Assembly: GCA_024277285.1 (NCBI GenBank)
Contig: JAJRVM010000248.1
Coordinates: 1-27,466, forward strand
DNA: 27,466 nucleotides
DNA from: Planctomycetota bacterium
GTDB lineage: Bacteria; Planctomycetota; Planctomycetia; Pirellulales; Pirellulaceae
Reading direction: 5' to 3'
In this document: in pieces, positions 1 through 8,254 of the stretch
How positions within the stretch are numbered: position 1 is the first letter of the stretch
Layout of the letters: every line of letters begins with the position of its first letter
Made by a program: the position numbers and the translations under genes
Notes under the pieces: model-generated
Seen by the model: the letters and a program-made list of their open reading frames with translations, nothing else
Databases searched by the model: none
What the model was told of the DNA's origin: nothing

Positions 1-459
1 GCACCAGTTTGCCAAGTCAACCAGCCAAACCGAATTTTTCGAAGTTTTTTGCATGCCGTTCTTTCGCCGGTCGTTGCGGTCCTGGGAGAATTGCGATCCT
101 CGCCGTGGTGCGTATGGCCGCCATTCGCGGCGCCGAGCATGCTCGCCAGGCGAGTGACAGGCCTATGACACACGTGGAATTCTCAATCGACCGCGTCCAC
201 GCTAACGGGGCTAATAGGCGGGACGCAGTTCACCGCGACCAAGCCATTGATTCCTTCTCTGCATCCTGGCTCATCGTGCGCCTTGCTTTCGGTGTTTTGC
301 GTGTCTCGACCTTCTTCGTTCCATTTACTACTGCCAGCAGCCGTTCGACTATTTCGCCCCGCCTACCAGCGATCGGCAGACCCAGTTCCCGGCAGACCCA
401 GTTCCCGGCAGACCATGCTCAGCTCGCTTTTGCGCAGCTCTTGGAGCACATCCTCCACT
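1..459. other. Stretch with no convincing intact gene
   Basis: Open frames cross this stretch on both strands, but none has a recognisable domain, signal peptide or convincing ribosome binding site. A 17-bp tandem duplication (unit CAGACCCAGTTCCCGGCAGA-like, near 379-413) disrupts the minus-strand reading described separately. Because truncated genes follow directly to the right, I read this as the left part of a degraded accessory region rather than coding sequence. Confidence 0.5.
363..459 (-). pseudogene. Possible SAP-like helical domain fragment
   Basis: Read on the minus strand from the edge of the MITE-like element, the sequence encodes about 30 residues, including VEDVLQELRKSELSMVCREL, ending in a stop at 363. 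The pattern of a helix, LRKSEL, then a second helix and GLPGTG resembles the short SAP-like segment seen at one end of some restriction and helicase proteins. Nothing else of such a protein is present, and a short tandem duplication of CTGCCGGGAACTGGGT lies in the last codons. This is a weak call based on pattern alone; it could be chance. Confidence 0.2.
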
Positions 460-564
460 CTAGGCTTTGTCCCAAAACGCCTTTTCGCGCGGCAAAGCCA
501 TGCCCTTTTCAGCAGATTACGCGAAACACAAGGTGGTAAATACGAGTTTTGAGACAAAGCCTAG
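460..564. mobile_element. MITE-like element with 19-bp terminal inverted repeats
   Basis: The ends CTAGGCTTTGTCCCAAAAC (460-478) and its near-perfect reverse complement (546-564) match at 18 of 19 positions. Both ends start or finish in CTAG, which may be a 4-bp target duplication (CTAG/YTAR is used by the IS5 group) around GGCTTTGT-type ends. The 105-bp element has no room for a transposase, so it would be a non-autonomous derivative of an insertion sequence elsewhere in the genome. The right end directly abuts the truncated nuclease reading frame. Confidence 0.6.
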
Positions 565-828
565 TGTTCCTCGACCGCCGCCGCACCGCTCGCATCGCGT
601 TGGCGCTCCGCCTATGGGGATCCGGATGTCATCGCCTACAACCCGCAATCTGGCAAGTTATTCATGTTTGAAGCCAAGCTGTGGCAACCGAATGGGCAAA
701 AGGACCGCCTGAAACCACATCAAATCGAATCGATTGAACTGCTGGCACGGCTGCTGCCGCAGGCGACGGTGGCCGTTGTCGAAGTGAAGCCCAAGATGTG
801 CGACAAAACGGGTGAGAAAGTTCAATAA
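565..828 (+). pseudogene. 5'-truncated PD-(D/E)XK (VRR-NUC-like) nuclease
   Basis: An open frame runs from just after an in-frame TAG in the MITE end (562-564) to TAA at 826-828. From 613 it reads YGDPDVIAYNPQSGK, then LFMFEAKLWQ, then a helical stretch HQIESIELLARLLP and a strand TVAVVEVKPK. GDPD followed about 15 residues later by a strand with E-x-K is the PD-(D/E)XK nuclease signature, and the order matches the VRR-NUC/Holliday-resolvase-like group. No start codon lies upstream in frame; the only ATG is inside the catalytic strand. The N-terminal part is therefore missing, apparently at the MITE boundary. Family assignment is from motifs only. Confidence 0.55.
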
Positions 829-874
829 GATAATTGTGGGTTGCGGCGTGGCCGGAGCGTCAAAGAGTAGTGAA

Positions 875-1020
875 ATGAAGATCCTATTCCTACACGGCTG
901 GACCAGCGTTCCTGGCGGCCTAAAGCCGACGTACCATAAGAATCGCGGCCACACTGTTCTCAATCCAGCCCTTCCCGGCGACGACTTTGATGCCGCCATC
1001 GCTCAAGCCGAATACGATCA
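875..1020 (+). pseudogene. N-terminal fragment of RBBP9/YdeN-like alpha/beta hydrolase
   Basis: The frame opens MKILFLHGWTSVPGG and continues through GHTVLNPALP and DDFDAAIAQAEYDQ. A first beta strand ending in the HG oxyanion motif, followed by strand two (HTVLNPALP), is typical of small serine hydrolases of about 180 residues. Here homology-like sequence stops after about 49 codons, before the nucleophile elbow (G-x-S-x-G). Beyond about 1020 the same frame is meaningless, while another frame carries recombinase sequence. This is a deletion or recombination junction, and the fragment cannot be active. Confidence 0.6.
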
Positions 1021-1650
1021 GGGCCAAATCGGTGCCACGGAAACACCGAATGCGGCAAATGTGACCTGAACGCGACCGGACAAATCGAGCTGCTGGACCA
1101 TGTACTACGTGCCATCGAAGAACGGTTCAACGAACCGACCACGGTGGAACGGCTGCGTGGCATCATGTCCAAGAAACTCAAGCAACGGACCGAGACCACC
1201 AGTGTGGTCGACCTGCGGAAACGACTGTCCAGCGTGGACAGTAAGCTAAGCCGTGCACGGCGGAACATGGCACTGGCCGATGGCGACGACCTGCGAATCG
1301 AATACGAAACGGTGGTTCATGAACTGCGGCAGGAACGCGAACGACTCGACGCGTCGATTCAGGATGCACAGAAGCCGCGTGGTCGGCCCGAAGCCGAACT
1401 GGACCAACGCATCGACCAAGCCGTCAAGACGCTGACACGGCTGCGTTCTGCCATGCTGCCGGCACCCGTGCCGAAGCAGCGTGCACTGCTGGCGGCGTGT
1501 ATCGACAAGATTGAAGTGTGGTCGACCCGCAGCGGTGGCAAGGGTAGCACATACCACCTCGAACACGGCGTGGTTCACTTGCGACCAACCATGTGGCTGA
1601 CCGAAGCCGAAAGCGATAAGTTGTCGAGTACTACTCGAAGTGCCGGACCA
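1021..1650 (+). pseudogene. C-terminal fragment of a large serine recombinase
   Basis: In the frame through 1051 the sequence reads RCHGNTECGKCDLNATGQ, with Cys pairs of the recombinase zinc ribbon, followed by a long charged coiled coil (about 1080-1380: ELLDHVLRAIEERF, SVVDLRKRLSSVDSKL, VVHELRQERERLD) and a final DQRIDQAVKTLTRLR helix. It ends near GVVHLRPTMWLTEAES. This matches the tail of large serine recombinases. The N-terminal catalytic resolvase domain and the recombinase domain are absent, so it is a remnant. The frame stays open to 1983, but codons after about 1650 look random and overlap genes on the other strand. No attachment site was recognised. Confidence 0.6.
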
Positions 1651-1680
1651 CCCACGTTCTACGGACGCGCCACTCTCGTT

Positions 1681-1908
1681 TTAGGGACGCGACTGATCCG
1701 GGCTGACACCATACTTACGTTGCCGAGCGCGTCCCCAAGGGCAGCCGCCTCGCATGACGAGCAGTTCGAGCTTTTGGACTCCGCGTGCCAGTCGGTTTCC
1801 TTGCCGCGCCGCGCGGCAAACGGGACAGCCATACTCGCAGTAGTCCGGGTCCTGCAACTTGGTCAACGGCGGTATCCAACCGTTGAGGGCATAACGTTTG
1901 TCACTCAT
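1681..1908 (-). CDS. Small Cys-containing protein coupled to the PVC dehydrogenase
   Basis: 75 residues. Its ATG (1906-1908) overlaps the TGA of the upstream dehydrogenase gene (1905-1907) as ATGA, the usual sign of translational coupling, which supports a real gene in the same operon. The protein has a YCEYGCPVC motif near residues 23-31, with C-x3-C-x2-C spacing suited to metal or Fe-S binding, then a basic second half (GGCPWGRARQRKYG). There is no signal peptide or membrane segment, so it is probably cytoplasmic. I do not recognise a named family. A role in maturation or regulation of its exported partner would be a guess. Confidence 0.6.
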   Translation of the reverse strand: MSDKRYALNGWIPPLTKLQDPDYCEYGCPVCRAARQGNRLARGVQKLELLVMRGGCPWGRARQRKYGVSPDQSRP

Positions 1909-4900
1909 CGCGCGCTCTCTTCCTCGTGTGTTCCCGGCACAACACGCTTGCTGGCCGGGTCTTTTTCGACAGACCGAACATAAGCAATCACATCCAGCAG
2001 ATCTTGATCACGCTCGAACAACTGCAGCACGCCGACCGGCATCAACGATTTCCCAGTGCTGACCAATTCGTCCACATCCGACCGAACCAGCCTGTGTTCG
2101 GCGCCCTGCGCATCGATCAGCGTCAAGCTGTTTCCAGTCTCGGTTGCGACGATTCCGGCCAGTATCCGCCCGCGCAGGGTGATCACCGAGTACTCAACGT
2201 ACCGCGGTTCAACCGCTCTATCCGGATCGAGGATCGCGACCAACATTTTTTCCGGATCGCGATCGGCAAGCGCAAGCAGGTCGGGCCCAACATTCGTGCC
2301 TTCATCCTCCAGCCGATGACAGGTCGCGCAGTGCTTGCGAAACACTTTGCGTCCGTGTGGCACGTCGACCGGCTCACTCAACCGTTCACGAAAACGTTCG
2401 ATCGTGGTCAACAGTTCCGCCGGCGACGACTGGCGCATCAATCGCGACGCCAGGTGACGTATCTCTGGCGAGTTGTGCAGTATCAACCTACTCCGATGCA
2501 CCGCTCCCAACTCGTTCACCGCAACGTCGCCCGATTCGATCGAACGCAGCAGCTCCCGCGCCCAGTCTGCGCGACTCACAAGCACATCAACAATGCGTGG
2601 CCGAAGCTCGGGCCCATGTTGCGCCCAGCCGTCAAGAAGTATAGCCGCCAAGTCGGGCGGTTCCAAACGAGTGAGCAACTTGACCACCGCGACCTGCACC
2701 GCAATCGGCGTCTGCGGAACCAACAGATCTGCAAATTGCTCCGGGTCGGGCGGCGATTCCGCAGGTGCTCGCCCCACCAAACGAATGGCTTGCACCCTCA
2801 GCGCCGCATTCTGTTGTGCATTTAAGGCGTCGAGATCGGCTTGACGAAAGAGGTGAACCGTGCTCGCGATGGCCGCCCGAAGCGGACGCGGTGCGTGCTC
2901 GGCAAACTGCTTGAATGTCTCGCCTCGGTATTCGATCACATCGATCAGACTGGCCAGCAGCCGATACTGCCACAACTGGTAACGGTCACCATGCTTGGCG
3001 GCAACGCGTTGCAAACCGAGCGCCAAGGCGTCACTCTGCTCGGCCTCGAACACCAATCGCAACAGATTTTCGACCAATGCGACTTGAGCCGTACTGGGAG
3101 CATGGTCTTCAAGCATTCGCTTCAACATCTCGTCAGGAAATCGCGACGCCGAACTCATCACCGCAGCGATCATCAGCGGGTCCTCGGCATCGTCCAAAGC
3201 GATCCTGGCCAAGGCATTCCCAGCACGCCGATCGCGCCATGCGCCCAGACTGTATGCCAATTGCATGCGCACCTGGGCAGCGGGATCTTTCAATCGCCGC
3301 AGCAGCGCGTCCTGCAACTTCGGTGCTTCGTTAATCAGTGGCTCGGCCAGCCGAATTGCATGCCGGCGCATCGCGGGATGGGCGTCTCGCAATACCTGCT
3401 CCAAGAGATCCACATCAACCGCTCGCAAACCGTCTAGCGTGCAAAGTGCCGACAGTCGAGCTTGAGGGCGGGCAGTTGACAGGACCAACTCCCGTAGCGG
3501 CTCGATGGCCGATCGGTCTTGCGATCGGACAATCCTTTGCTGAATCATGTCCCGGCGCGGACCGTTGGGATGATCCAACGCTTGCACGAGCTGAGCAACC
3601 GCAAGGCGGTTCAAACGGGGCTCGCGACGTGCCTCCACACCGTTGGGCAACACGCGGTAGATCCTGCCACGTCCACGCCCGGCTTGAAAATCAAGTTCCT
3701 TGTGCCACTTTTCCGGGATAAAGTCCGGGTGCTCGATGATCAACCGGTACATATCGACGATCCACAGGGCCCCGTCTGGACCAGTGCGAGCCTGGACCGG
3801 ACGAAACCAATGGTCCGTCGAAGCCAGGAATTCCGATTGCTGTTCGTCCGGCGCACGGCGACTGAAGAAAGTAGTTCCACGTGGATGAAGCACCGATCGA
3901 TGTACAAGGTTATAGGTCGGCTCACACACAAAAACACTGGTGGCAAAACTCGGCCCAAACAGATCGTCACGATATGCTGCAATTCCACACGCGGCCGTGA
4001 AACGATTCAATGTCCAGAACTCGTTAAAACGGGGCAGCGTTGAACTGATAGGGAACACGGGGGCACACGTAGGGGGATCCATCAGATCGACACAAGGATC
4101 GGGAGGTACCAGAAACGGGTTGCGGCGCAAGTACTGGTCGTCCAATGCGCAATGCCAAAGGGGTTGCAAATTTCGCCCCCCAAACCAATTCCCCCAATCA
4201 TCGCGGCAACGACCGTATTGTGCCATTCCCGTCTGCGTCTCGAACTCGCCCGTCCCAACACGTAGCCGAAAATCACGGGCGTGAATATCAACTTGCTTGC
4301 CTGTCTTTCGTGACGTGATGATGCCGCCACTATCCCCATTGGCCCCGTAAATCCAGTTCTCCAGTCCCCACCGCAATCCGTTAACGCGATGCTGCGGATT
4401 CCCTTCTACGAACCCGTGAAACAGAACCTCGCGCCGATCCGCCTTGCCGTCCCCATCGGTATCCTCCGCATAGAAGATATCGGGAGCACACGTGACCAGC
4501 ACACCGCGTCCCCAAACCATCACTCCCGTGGGAAACGACAACCGATCCAAGAAGACGGTGGAACGGTCGTATTCTCCATCGCCATCCGTATCCTCCAAGA
4601 AACGCACGCGACCACGTGCCAGAGGGGCACCCCGCGCGTCCCCAACTTTCCGTTGTGCGTCTGGCCCAGGCTTGCCTTGAGGGTAGTCGCCCATTTCGAC
4701 CACCCATAACCGGCCATCGGGCCCCCAGTCGATCGCGATGGGATCACTCACTAGTGGTTCTGCACATACCAATTCCACGCGGAACCTGCGGCTCGCCTTC
4801 AGACAATCGAGCGACGCGTGAGGACTCTTCGGGGCGAGCAAGGAGAGAATCTCGCGAAATGGCACGTCCTGAGCCATCGTGGGCAGCGTTACCATCACGG

Positions 4901-4961
4901 TGATCACCATACTGGTGACCAAATGGCGAGTCATGCGAGAAATGCTTCGAAAAAACTGCAT
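1905..4961 (-). CDS. PVC-type membrane-bound dehydrogenase / HEAT / cytochrome c protein
   Basis: 1018 residues. Residues 1-31 form a signal peptide (hydrophobic VTSMVITVMVTLPT, then MAQD). Residues about 50-440 form a beta-propeller of the putative membrane-bound dehydrogenase type (TIGR02604-like), with GPDGRLWVVEMGDYP, two EDTDGDG calcium-loop-like motifs, HRVNGLRWG and GPDGALWIVDMYR. Residues about 450-840 are Arg/Ala-rich HEAT-like helices. Residues about 865-1000 are a single-haem cytochrome c domain with CATCH at 878-882 and a plausible axial Met in SLMPVG near 974. This three-part architecture is characteristic of planctomycetes and verrucomicrobia. It is probably periplasmic and passes electrons from an oxidised substrate, likely a sugar, to its haem; the substrate is unknown. 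Start choice is uncertain: ATG 4961 or the internal ATG at 4934 (MTRHLVTS); neither has a strong Shine-Dalgarno site. Confidence 0.9.
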   Translation of the reverse strand: MQFFRSISRMTRHLVTSMVITVMVTLPTMAQDVPFREILSLLAPKSPHASLDCLKASRRFRVELVCAEPLVSDPIAIDWGPDGRLWVVEMGDYPQGKPGPDAQRKVGDARGAPLARGRVRFLEDTDGDGEYDRSTVFLDRLSFPTGVMVWGRGVLVTCAPDIFYAEDTDGDGKADRREVLFHGFVEGNPQHRVNGLRWGLENWIYGANGDSGGIITSRKTGKQVDIHARDFRLRVGTGEFETQTGMAQYGRCRDDWGNWFGGRNLQPLWHCALDDQYLRRNPFLVPPDPCVDLMDPPTCAPVFPISSTLPRFNEFWTLNRFTAACGIAAYRDDLFGPSFATSVFVCEPTYNLVHRSVLHPRGTTFFSRRAPDEQQSEFLASTDHWFRPVQARTGPDGALWIVDMYRLIIEHPDFIPEKWHKELDFQAGRGRGRIYRVLPNGVEARREPRLNRLAVAQLVQALDHPNGPRRDMIQQRIVRSQDRSAIEPLRELVLSTARPQARLSALCTLDGLRAVDVDLLEQVLRDAHPAMRRHAIRLAEPLINEAPKLQDALLRRLKDPAAQVRMQLAYSLGAWRDRRAGNALARIALDDAEDPLMIAAVMSSASRFPDEMLKRMLEDHAPSTAQVALVENLLRLVFEAEQSDALALGLQRVAAKHGDRYQLWQYRLLASLIDVIEYRGETFKQFAEHAPRPLRAAIASTVHLFRQADLDALNAQQNAALRVQAIRLVGRAPAESPPDPEQFADLLVPQTPIAVQVAVVKLLTRLEPPDLAAILLDGWAQHGPELRPRIVDVLVSRADWARELLRSIESGDVAVNELGAVHRSRLILHNSPEIRHLASRLMRQSSPAELLTTIERFRERLSEPVDVPHGRKVFRKHCATCHRLEDEGTNVGPDLLALADRDPEKMLVAILDPDRAVEPRYVEYSVITLRGRILAGIVATETGNSLTLIDAQGAEHRLVRSDVDELVSTGKSLMPVGVLQLFERDQDLLDVIAYVRSVEKDPASKRVVPGTHEEESAR

Positions 4962-5016
4962 TTTGTTGGCTATTTCCGCTCCCGTATGAGAGATGCCTCG
5001 AAAAAAGTGCCCAATA
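4932..5016. repeat. Degenerate direct repeat upstream of the dehydrogenase
   Basis: Two copies of about 30 bp, offset by 51 bp, share the exact core TCGAAAAAA (4947-4955 and 4998-5006) preceded by GAGARATGCY and followed by TGC. One copy overlaps the proposed first codons of the dehydrogenase gene and the other lies in its upstream region. They could be paired operator half-sites or a leftover duplication. Confidence 0.4.
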
Positions 5017-5337
5017 AGAGGCGGTCCGCTGGGGTACGTTCAACCCTGGACACATCCTACAACGAAACACCCTACACGTTCTCGTCCAATGAGTGAGCAC
5101 TCCTTCAATATTACTATTCTTGTCCGGCACCCGGTAAGGGCAAACGTAACCGTCCACAGCCTCTGGCCTTGAACGGTTACCAAGAAAAAGCCATCGGGCC
5201 AGCGCACGTCACGCCTCGGATACCTGCGAAAAAGAAGGCGCCTCGCGCACCACCTGCGGTTACCAGCGAGTAGAATGAACCGCTAAGTGAACTCGCCACC
5301 GCGCCCGTCGCTCATTCCCGCCACCAGGAGCACCACC
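4962..5337. other. Divergent intergenic region, dehydrogenase / fucosidase
   Basis: This region separates two divergent genes and should hold both promoters. Besides the second copy of the TCGAAAAAA repeat I see no confident sigma-70 promoter, no strong hairpin and no small gene. The only clear signal is the AGGAG at 5326-5330, which sets the fucosidase start. Confidence 0.5.
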
Positions 5338-6783
5338 ATGAAGTTAGAACCTGTCATGAAACACTCTCCGCACATCGTCAACTCTGGACAATCGCTCGTG
5401 CGAACTCGGCTTCATGCCTGCTTCATTGCCTGCGTGGCAGTGTGCTGTGGTATGTTTGGTCTGTTCGTCAGTTCGGCCACCGGCCAATCGGTCAAAGAAA
5501 GCTCCGTCAAGGGACCGCCACCAGCGGCGTTGGCACGTTGGCAAGCGATGCGATTCGGCTTGTTCATTCACTGGGGTCCCGTCAGCTTGAAAGGGACCGA
5601 GATTGGTTGGTCACGCGGGCGCGCAGTGCCCATCGATGAGTACGACCAGCTTTACCGCCGATTCAATCCCACACGATTCGATGCCAACGCCTGGGTCGCT
5701 ACCGCCAAGGACGCCGGCATGAAGTACCTGGTGATCACGTCGAAGCATCACGACGGATTCTGCATCTGGGACTCGCAATACACGGACTATGACATTCTTG
5801 CGACGCCACTGAAACGCGACATTCTGCGCGAACTGTCGACGGCCTGCAAACAGCAAGACGTGATGTTCTGTACGTACCACTCGGTCTGCGACTGGTACCA
5901 CCCTGACTATCCACTCGGATCGCCTGGTGGCAAGACCAAGAAGCCGTCCCCCAACATGGACCGCTATGTTAAATACTTACACGATCAGACGGCGGAGATC
6001 ATAAGGAAATACGGCCCGATCGGGATCATGTGGTTCGACGGGGAATGGGAATCGCCATGGACCCATGCCATGGGGATCGACCTTTATAAGCACATCCGCG
6101 CGCAGCAATCGGACATTTTGATCAACAATCGCGTCGACAAGGGCCGCCGTGGCATGCAGGGCATGACTAAAGAGAAGCAATTCCTGGGCGACTATGCCAC
6201 GCCGGAACAACAGGTGGGCGGCTTCAATCGCGACGAACCGTGGGAGTCGTGTATTACTATCTGTCGTCAATGGGCCTGGAAACCAAACGACGAAATGAAG
6301 TCGCTCAAACAATGCATCGACACCCTGATTCAAGTCGTGGGAGGCGATGGCAATCTGCTGCTGAATGTGGGGCCGATGCCGGACGGTCGCATTGAACCAC
6401 GCCAAGTGGCACGACTTCGCGAAATCGGCCAATGGCTCGACCAATATGGAGTGGCGGTTTACGGTACTCGCGGAGGCCCTTACAAGCCAGGTCACTGGGG
6501 CGCCAGTACCTGCAAGGGCAATAAGATCTTCCTGTTCATCACGCGGTGGCCTGACGGCAGCGCGCTGCGTCTGCCACAACTGAAGTCCACAATCACTTCG
6601 GTACGCACCCTGAGTGGCGGCAAGGCAACCGCAGAGCAGTCCGACGCCAACTTGGAAATCGCTTTGCCAAAACCCCAACGCGACCCCATCGCGACGGTCG
6701 TGGAATTGACCGTCGACGGCCAGGCCTTCGACATCGAACCGATGGCAGTACCCGAGCGACCTGCAAAAAAAGGCCAGAACTGA
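5338..6783 (+). CDS. Exported GH29 alpha-L-fucosidase
   Basis: 481 residues from ATG 5338, chosen because AGGAG (5326-5330) lies 7 nt upstream; an in-frame ATG at 5287 has no such site. A long n-region is followed by a hydrophobic stretch (residues about 27-47) and ATGQ, a Sec-type signal peptide. The GH29 barrel follows: FGLFIHWGP (His78), TSKHHDGF (His137-His138), a W-Y-H substrate region, and IMWFDGEW with the expected catalytic nucleophile Asp234. The C-terminal beta domain is short. It hydrolyses terminal alpha-L-fucose from fucosylated glycans, in the periplasm or outside. It is followed after 383 bp by a YdjC deacetylase on the same strand. Specificity (broad GH29-A or linkage-specific GH29-B) cannot be settled by eye. 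Confidence 0.92.
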   Translation: MKLEPVMKHSPHIVNSGQSLVRTRLHACFIACVAVCCGMFGLFVSSATGQSVKESSVKGPPPAALARWQAMRFGLFIHWGPVSLKGTEIGWSRGRAVPIDEYDQLYRRFNPTRFDANAWVATAKDAGMKYLVITSKHHDGFCIWDSQYTDYDILATPLKRDILRELSTACKQQDVMFCTYHSVCDWYHPDYPLGSPGGKTKKPSPNMDRYVKYLHDQTAEIIRKYGPIGIMWFDGEWESPWTHAMGIDLYKHIRAQQSDILINNRVDKGRRGMQGMTKEKQFLGDYATPEQQVGGFNRDEPWESCITICRQWAWKPNDEMKSLKQCIDTLIQVVGGDGNLLLNVGPMPDGRIEPRQVARLREIGQWLDQYGVAVYGTRGGPYKPGHWGASTCKGNKIFLFITRWPDGSALRLPQLKSTITSVRTLSGGKATAEQSDANLEIALPKPQRDPIATVVELTVDGQAFDIEPMAVPERPAKKGQN

Positions 6784-7166
6784 CGTCAACGGCGGCACTG
6801 TGTTTTGGAGCACAAGCTTGGACCGTGAACTTCCTGCGCGCGACAACCTGCCCTGATCCCGCTTGGCGCTCGGACCGTAACGAAACCAGCACATCGTGGC
6901 GTTCCGGTTCACTGTTGGTTTTCCGAACGCACGGAGCTATGATCAGAGTGGCCAGGAGCTGATCGCCATAATTGGAATTGGCCACTAGCGCTTTGACCCA
7001 ACTAAGAATCAGGATACGACTGGCTGCACTCCATGCTGTCGAACACGTTGCATAGCCATGCGCGCACTGGCATGGCCAGTGCCACCCAACCCGAAGGTTG
7101 AGTTGGGCCAAAGCACCAGGTTTTGAAGACACTACTCTTCTCTTTTTATGAATAGAGGCCGCGTCT
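6784..7166. other. Intergenic region with one compact hairpin
   Basis: No gene is supported here. A perfect 8-bp stem, GCACTGGC / GCCAGTGC, with an ATG loop lies at 7064-7082 and is followed by CACCCA. CAACC-CGAA-GGTTG (7087-7100) is nested between CCCAAC and GTTGGG. The first hairpin has the same stem and loop size as the GGA-loop repeat family found elsewhere in the window and may be a divergent relative. Either could affect transcription between the fucosidase and deacetylase genes. Confidence 0.4.
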
Positions 7167-8111
7167 ATGACATACGCTCGTTTGCTAACCGGCACGCTGA
7201 TTCTTATCGCTGCAACCCTGCACGCATCTGTGACACACGCCCAACAGAAACAAGCCACTCGCTACTTGATCATCCATTCGGATGACGCTGGCATGTCACA
7301 CTCGGCTAATCGAGGCACAATCGATGCGATGGAGAAGGGGATCGTGTCATCGGCCAGCATCATGGTGCCCTGCCCCTGGTTCAAGGAAATAGCGGCCTAC
7401 GCGAAGACGCACCCTGATAAGGATTTCGGTATCCACCTGACGCTCACTTGCGAATGGGACAACTATCGCTGGGGGTCCGTGGCATCCCGCGACAAGGTCC
7501 CCAGCCTGCTCGACAAGGAAGGCTACATGTGGGGCAGTACGCAGGAAGTCGCGGAACACGTTGATGCAAAAGAGGCCGAAACGGAGCTACGGGCACAGAT
7601 CGATCGTGCCAAGGAGTTTGGCGTGCCGATCACGCACCTCGACACGCACATGGGCAGCGTTATTAGCCGTCCCGACCTGCTTGAAGTCTACGTGCGTCTG
7701 GGAATCGAATACGATATTCCAATTCTCTTCTTGCGCCAATTCGACCTGAGATTAGCGAAAGAGTATCCGGCCCTTGCCAAGACCGGCCAGGCACTGCTCG
7801 AACGGTTGAACGAGCATAACATGCCGTTGCTCGACCATATGGCACAGTTCTACGGCAAACAGCCTGGCAAGACACGTCGCCAAACGTACTTCGATACGAT
7901 CCGCGACCTGAAGCCAGGCGTCACACAGCTGATTATTCACTGTGGCTACAACGATGACGAATTGCGAGCCATCACCAACAGTGCTCCCAATCGTGACGAA
8001 GACCGTCGCGTATTCTCAGATCCCGAGATGATCAAACTGATCCAGGACCAGAACATTCAAGTGATCAGCTGGAAACGATTCCGAGAATTGCGGCAGGCAT
8101 CGGCGCGATGA
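7167..8111 (+). CDS. Exported YdjC/ChbG-family carbohydrate deacetylase
   Basis: 314 residues. The first 25 form a Sec signal peptide (LLTGTLILIAATLHASVTHAQ). RYLIIHSDDAGMSHSAN (Asp39-Asp40) is the first metal and catalytic motif of the YdjC family, followed by GIHLTLT and THLDTHMGS, whose histidines complete the divalent-metal site, and a final LIIHCGYND. The family, which includes ChbG, removes N-acetyl groups from di- and oligosaccharides. An exported version suggests trimming of acetylated glycans in the periplasm. GAGG is 9 nt upstream of the ATG. The next gene begins 143 nt after its stop, in frame with an ATG that overlaps the stop; I prefer the later start for that gene. The substrate is inferred. 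Confidence 0.85.
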   Translation: MTYARLLTGTLILIAATLHASVTHAQQKQATRYLIIHSDDAGMSHSANRGTIDAMEKGIVSSASIMVPCPWFKEIAAYAKTHPDKDFGIHLTLTCEWDNYRWGSVASRDKVPSLLDKEGYMWGSTQEVAEHVDAKEAETELRAQIDRAKEFGVPITHLDTHMGSVISRPDLLEVYVRLGIEYDIPILFLRQFDLRLAKEYPALAKTGQALLERLNEHNMPLLDHMAQFYGKQPGKTRRQTYFDTIRDLKPGVTQLIIHCGYNDDELRAITNSAPNRDEDRRVFSDPEMIKLIQDQNIQVISWKRFRELRQASAR

Positions 8112-8254
8112 GCCACAGAAAAGACGTTGTGACAGATCCGATCGCCGGGTGTGCGACCGGCCCCCAAGGCACGATTGCCTCTAAACCGCCATCCGTCCGC
8201 AAACCACGGTTTCAGACCTCGCACTTCGGCACGAAGTGGGTCAGGAGAAACACC

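Noticed and set aside
9..539. 176-residue open frame on the plus strand at the window start
   Set aside because: No ribosome binding site, domain or signal; it crosses the MITE-like element and its composition is that of a chance frame in GC-rich DNA.
1651..1983. Continuation of the recombinase frame to 1983
   Set aside because: Residues after about 1650 are unlike recombinases and overlap two minus-strand genes that are coupled by ATGA.
5977..6912. 311-residue minus-strand frame opposite the fucosidase
   Set aside because: Shadow of the GH29 codons with no motif of its own.
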